DNA from: Anaerolineales bacterium
Lineage (GTDB): Bacteria; Chloroflexota; Anaerolineae; 4572-78; NAK82
DNA: 7,592 bases
Assembly (NCBI GenBank): GCA_024643945.1
Contig: JAHELX010000289.1
Span: forward strand, 1 to 7,592
Direction of reading: 5' to 3'
Every line of letters begins with the position of its first letter. Position 1 is the stretch's first letter. The notes under the pieces are model-generated. The model was given only the letters and a program-made list of their open reading frames with translations. It was not told the origin of the DNA and ran no database searches. Below are positions 5,860 to 7,592 of the stretch, piece by piece. Made by a program: the position numbers and the translations under genes.

Positions 5860-6945
5860 TCACTGGCGTAATAGTTGGATGATTTTCTGATCCGTAACAG
5901 GGAAGGCAAAAGCCTCCAGATCGGCCAGCCGCGCCCAACGCCAGTCAGCGCAGTCGAGGGCCTCGGGCTGGCCGTCCAGGTGTCGGCACTCAAAGACATG
6001 CAGGCTGATATGAAAATGGGTGTAGCCATGACGAACAGTGGTCAGGTGCCGGCCTACCTCAATCTCCAGACCCAACTCCTCACGGATTTCACGCCGCAGA
6101 CAATCGGGCAGGGATTCGCCGGGCTGACACTTGCCACCGGGGAACTCCCATAGTCCGCCGAGCATAGCTTCCGGTTTGCGCTGGGCGATGAGGAGACGAT
6201 CATCGTCACGGCGAATGACAGCAGCCGTTACGTCGTAATGAGGCCGGCCACGGCGGGGCGCTTTGACCGGCAGCGACTCGTGGATGTCTTGTGCCAGCCC
6301 CGTGCATTCGGCCTCCACCGGACAGAGGGAGCAACGCGGAGAGGTGGGCGTGCAGAGCATCGCACCCAGCTCCATCAGGGCCTGGTTGAAGTCGCCGGGG
6401 CGGTCGGACGGCACCAGATCATCAGCAATGGCCCGCAGGCGGCGGGTAGTCGCGCCCCGGGTCACGTCGTCGGTGATGGCAAAAATACGAGCCAGCACGC
6501 GCTTTACGTTGCCGTCCAGCGCCGGCACCCGTTCGCCGAAAGCGATACTGGCCACGGCTCCTGCCGTGTAATCGCCAAAGCCGGATAATTGGCGCAGGGC
6601 TGCGTAGCTTTCAGGCAGCCGACCAGCGTGGTCCGCCACCACCTGGCGAGCGGCAGCGTGTAGGTTGCGCGCGCGAGCGTAATAGCCCAGCCCTTCCCAG
6701 GCCTTGAGCACGTCGTCTACGGAGGCAGCGGCCAGGTGTGCCAGCGTGGGAAAGCGACGCAAAAAACGCTCGTAGTAGGGCACGACAGTCGCCACCTGAG
6801 TTTGCTGGAGCATCACTTCACTCACCCACACCCGGTAGGGGTCCGGCTCATCGCGCCACGGGAGGTGTCGCCGGTGATGGTCATACCAGGATAGTAGACT
6901 GCGCCGTAGGCGAGCGACGCGCTCGGGAGATAGATGGTCGGTCAT
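5860..6945 (-). CDS. mutY: A/G-specific adenine glycosylase MutY with intact Nudix box
   Basis: 361 residues, normal MutY length. The enzyme removes adenine mispaired with 8-oxoguanine. The catalytic domain shows E43 (SEVMLQQTQV), a helix-hairpin-helix LSGFGDYTAG with Y126, and D144 (LDGNVKR); these numbers coincide with the catalytic Glu43, Tyr126 and Asp144 of Geobacillus MutY. The hairpin has Ser121 where Pro is usual. The 4Fe-4S ligands are C198, C205, C208 and C214 (Cx6Cx2Cx5C). The C-terminal MutT-like domain (about 237-361) keeps a complete Nudix box, G271 to L293 (GX5EX7REUXEEXGU), which classical MutY proteins have lost. YTH (308-310) stands where Geobacillus MutY has the 8-oxoG-sensing FSH. 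The start has no Shine-Dalgarno and lies just after a -10 box. Convergent with the prsW-like gene, with a 75-base gap that holds no clear terminator. Confidence 0.95.
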   Translation of the reverse strand: MTDHLSPERVARLRRSLLSWYDHHRRHLPWRDEPDPYRVWVSEVMLQQTQVATVVPYYERFLRRFPTLAHLAAASVDDVLKAWEGLGYYARARNLHAAARQVVADHAGRLPESYAALRQLSGFGDYTAGAVASIAFGERVPALDGNVKRVLARIFAITDDVTRGATTRRLRAIADDLVPSDRPGDFNQALMELGAMLCTPTSPRCSLCPVEAECTGLAQDIHESLPVKAPRRGRPHYDVTAAVIRRDDDRLLIAQRKPEAMLGGLWEFPGGKCQPGESLPDCLRREIREELGLEIEVGRHLTTVRHGYTHFHISLHVFECRHLDGQPEALDCADWRWARLADLEAFAFPVTDQKIIQLLRQ

Positions 6946-6953
6946 AAGACCGC

Positions 6954-6982
6954 ATGATAGTCGGCTTCAACGGCGTGGGCAA
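6954..6982 (-). promoter_or_regulatory. Candidate mutY promoter, probably leaderless
   Basis: On the minus strand TTGCCC (6982-6977) and TATCAT (6959-6954) are spaced 17 bp apart and match the -35 and -10 consensus at four and five of six bases. Only 8 bases separate the -10 box from the mutY ATG at 6945, so transcription would begin at or within about two bases of the start codon. The absence of a Shine-Dalgarno sequence agrees with this. Confidence 0.5.
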
Positions 6983-7030
6983 ATGTGATGCTGATCAACT
7001 GATTTCTGATTGACTGGAGTCCGCAGATTG

Positions 7031-7456
7031 ATGAGATCCAGTGATTTTATGAAGGCTATCCCTGATGCCACTCGCGTACATCTGCCGCCGGCCCTACGTG
7101 GCTTCCGCTGGCAAGCGCGGCCCTGGCTGGTGCAGATTTACTATAGCCAGCCTCGGCTGCATTACGAAGTCTGGTCTCTGCCCCGCCGAAATGTGCTGGA
7201 ATTGGGGCTGCACTTTGAGCATCGAGATCGGTCAGTGAACGACCGCCTGCTGGCTCACTTTGACGCCCACGCCGTTGCCATCAAAGCCGAGTTGGGGGAA
7301 CAGGTAGAAGTGGAGCCGTGGGACAAAGGTTGGGCCAAAGTGTACCAGACCCTGCTCCTGGAGCCATTTGAGCCGCCGTATCTGGAAATGGTGGCGCTTC
7401 GACTGGCGCGGATGATTGAATATCTGCAACCGATCCTGGATACGGCCGGGGTGTAA
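7031..7456 (+). CDS. Protein of unknown function, about 141 residues
   Basis: I do not recognise this protein. It is soluble, with no signal peptide or membrane segment, and rich in Trp, His and Arg. Numbered from ATG 7031, residues 24-62 look beta-rich (FRWQARPWLVQIYY, HYEVWSLP, LELGLHFEHR); 68-89 form a charged helix (SVNDRLLAHFDAHAVAIKAELG), then EVEPWDKGWAKVY (93-105) and a final helix (LEMVALRLARMIEYLQPIL). The order 'helix-ELG-short strands' faintly recalls DUF4268-type proteins, but this is weak. The start is uncertain: TGGAG at 7015-7019 is 11 bases before ATG 7031, TTG 7028 would be spaced better, and ATG 7049 is also possible. It is transcribed divergently from mutY, 85 bases away, and followed by an SOS-controlled gene, a DNA-repair setting. 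Coding is supported by its length and protein-like composition. Confidence 0.7.
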   Translation: MRSSDFMKAIPDATRVHLPPALRGFRWQARPWLVQIYYSQPRLHYEVWSLPRRNVLELGLHFEHRDRSVNDRLLAHFDAHAVAIKAELGEQVEVEPWDKGWAKVYQTLLLEPFEPPYLEMVALRLARMIEYLQPILDTAGV

Positions 7457-7488
7457 CCGAAGCCAAAAGGCCTTGGCATAACTGAGTC

Positions 7489-7518
7489 TTGACATAGAAC
7501 ACACGTTCGTGGTAAAAT
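7489..7518 (+). promoter_or_regulatory. Sigma-70-type promoter of the SOS-controlled gene
   Basis: A perfect -35 TTGACA (7489-7494) is separated by 18 bp from TAAAAT (7513-7518), which matches the -10 consensus at five of six bases. Transcription would start near 7525, about 50 bases before the ATG at 7574. The spacer contains the SOS operator. Confidence 0.85.
7497..7508 (+). promoter_or_regulatory. LexA operator (SOS box), GAAC-N4-GTTC
   Basis: The bases GAAC ACAC GTTC form a perfect inverted repeat of the half-sites with the 4-base spacing recognised by LexA of Bacillus-type bacteria and reported for Chloroflexota; the right flank also has the expected G. It lies entirely between the -35 and -10 hexamers, so bound LexA would block RNA polymerase. 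DNA damage, through RecA-stimulated LexA cleavage, would relieve this. Confidence 0.85.
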
Positions 7519-7560
7519 AGAGCCGAATAGCACAGATGGTCGAATATATTGACCAGTGCC

Positions 7561-7567
7561 AAGGAGG
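7561..7567 (+). promoter_or_regulatory. Strong ribosome binding site of the SOS-controlled gene
   Basis: AAGGAGG is a full Shine-Dalgarno match, 6 bases before the ATG at 7574. It fixes the start of the gene that runs off the right edge. Confidence 0.85.
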
Positions 7568-7573
7568 CGGCTC

Positions 7574-7592
7574 ATGGCCCTTTCGGAGCGAC
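7574..7592 (+). CDS. lexA: 5' end of an SOS-regulated gene, probably lexA
   Basis: Only six codons are visible (M-A-L-S-E-R) before the window ends. The start is secure because of the ideal Shine-Dalgarno and the promoter with SOS box. LexA proteins commonly begin with a short lead into LSERQ, and lexA is usually self-regulated through an SOS box, so lexA is the best guess. Another damage-inducible gene, such as a polymerase or a RecA-like gene, is possible. The name is inference; the presence of a gene start here is not in much doubt. Confidence 0.5.

Noticed and set aside
7462..7477. GCCAA/TTGGC hairpin after the unknown gene, as a terminator
   Set aside because: The stem is only 5 bp and is followed by mixed sequence, not a T-run; it runs straight into the -35 box of the next promoter.

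Overview
This window looks like chromosomal DNA of a moderately GC-rich bacterium, most likely a member of the Chloroflexota (Anaerolineae/Caldilineae-like). The clues are a secreted multi-domain protein with a 'YLPVIVNNY' linker of the kind common in Chloroflexota exported proteins, a Gram-positive/Chloroflexota-type SOS box (GAAC-N4-GTTC), and a PrsW-family protease with a long helical tail. This assignment is inference from motifs; no database search was run. I see no mobile element, CRISPR array, rRNA or tRNA.

Layout. (1) 1-1975, +: the 3' end of a long secreted protein of Ig-like/FN3-like modules ending in a jelly-roll-like domain, closed by a strong intrinsic terminator (2020-2059). (2) 2238-3368, +: an AmmeMemoRadiSam-type radical SAM enzyme (amrS) behind a near-consensus sigma-70 promoter (2142-2170). 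(3) 3467-4141, -: protein-L-isoaspartate O-methyltransferase (pcm), convergent with amrS. (4) 4360-4710 and 4747-5784, +: a two-gene unit of a YtxH-like small membrane protein and a PrsW-family intramembrane metalloprotease. (5) 5860-6945, -: MutY adenine glycosylase whose C-terminal domain carries an intact Nudix box, with a promoter that suggests a leaderless transcript. (6) 7031-7456, +: an unrecognised protein of about 141 residues. (7) 7489-7592, +: a strong promoter with a perfect SOS box between -35 and -10, driving a gene of which only six codons are visible (MALSER), probably lexA.

How the genes fit together. The central and right-hand parts are mostly maintenance functions: Pcm repairs damaged aspartyl residues, MutY prevents mutations from 8-oxoguanine, and the last gene is under SOS control. 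The YtxH-PrsW pair suggests an envelope-stress or regulated membrane-proteolysis unit. I find no clear new defence or biosynthetic system. The items most worth a second look are the MutY with a complete Nudix box and a variant lesion-recognition motif, the YtxH-PrsW pair, the SOS-controlled gene at the right edge, and the unknown small protein between mutY and that gene.
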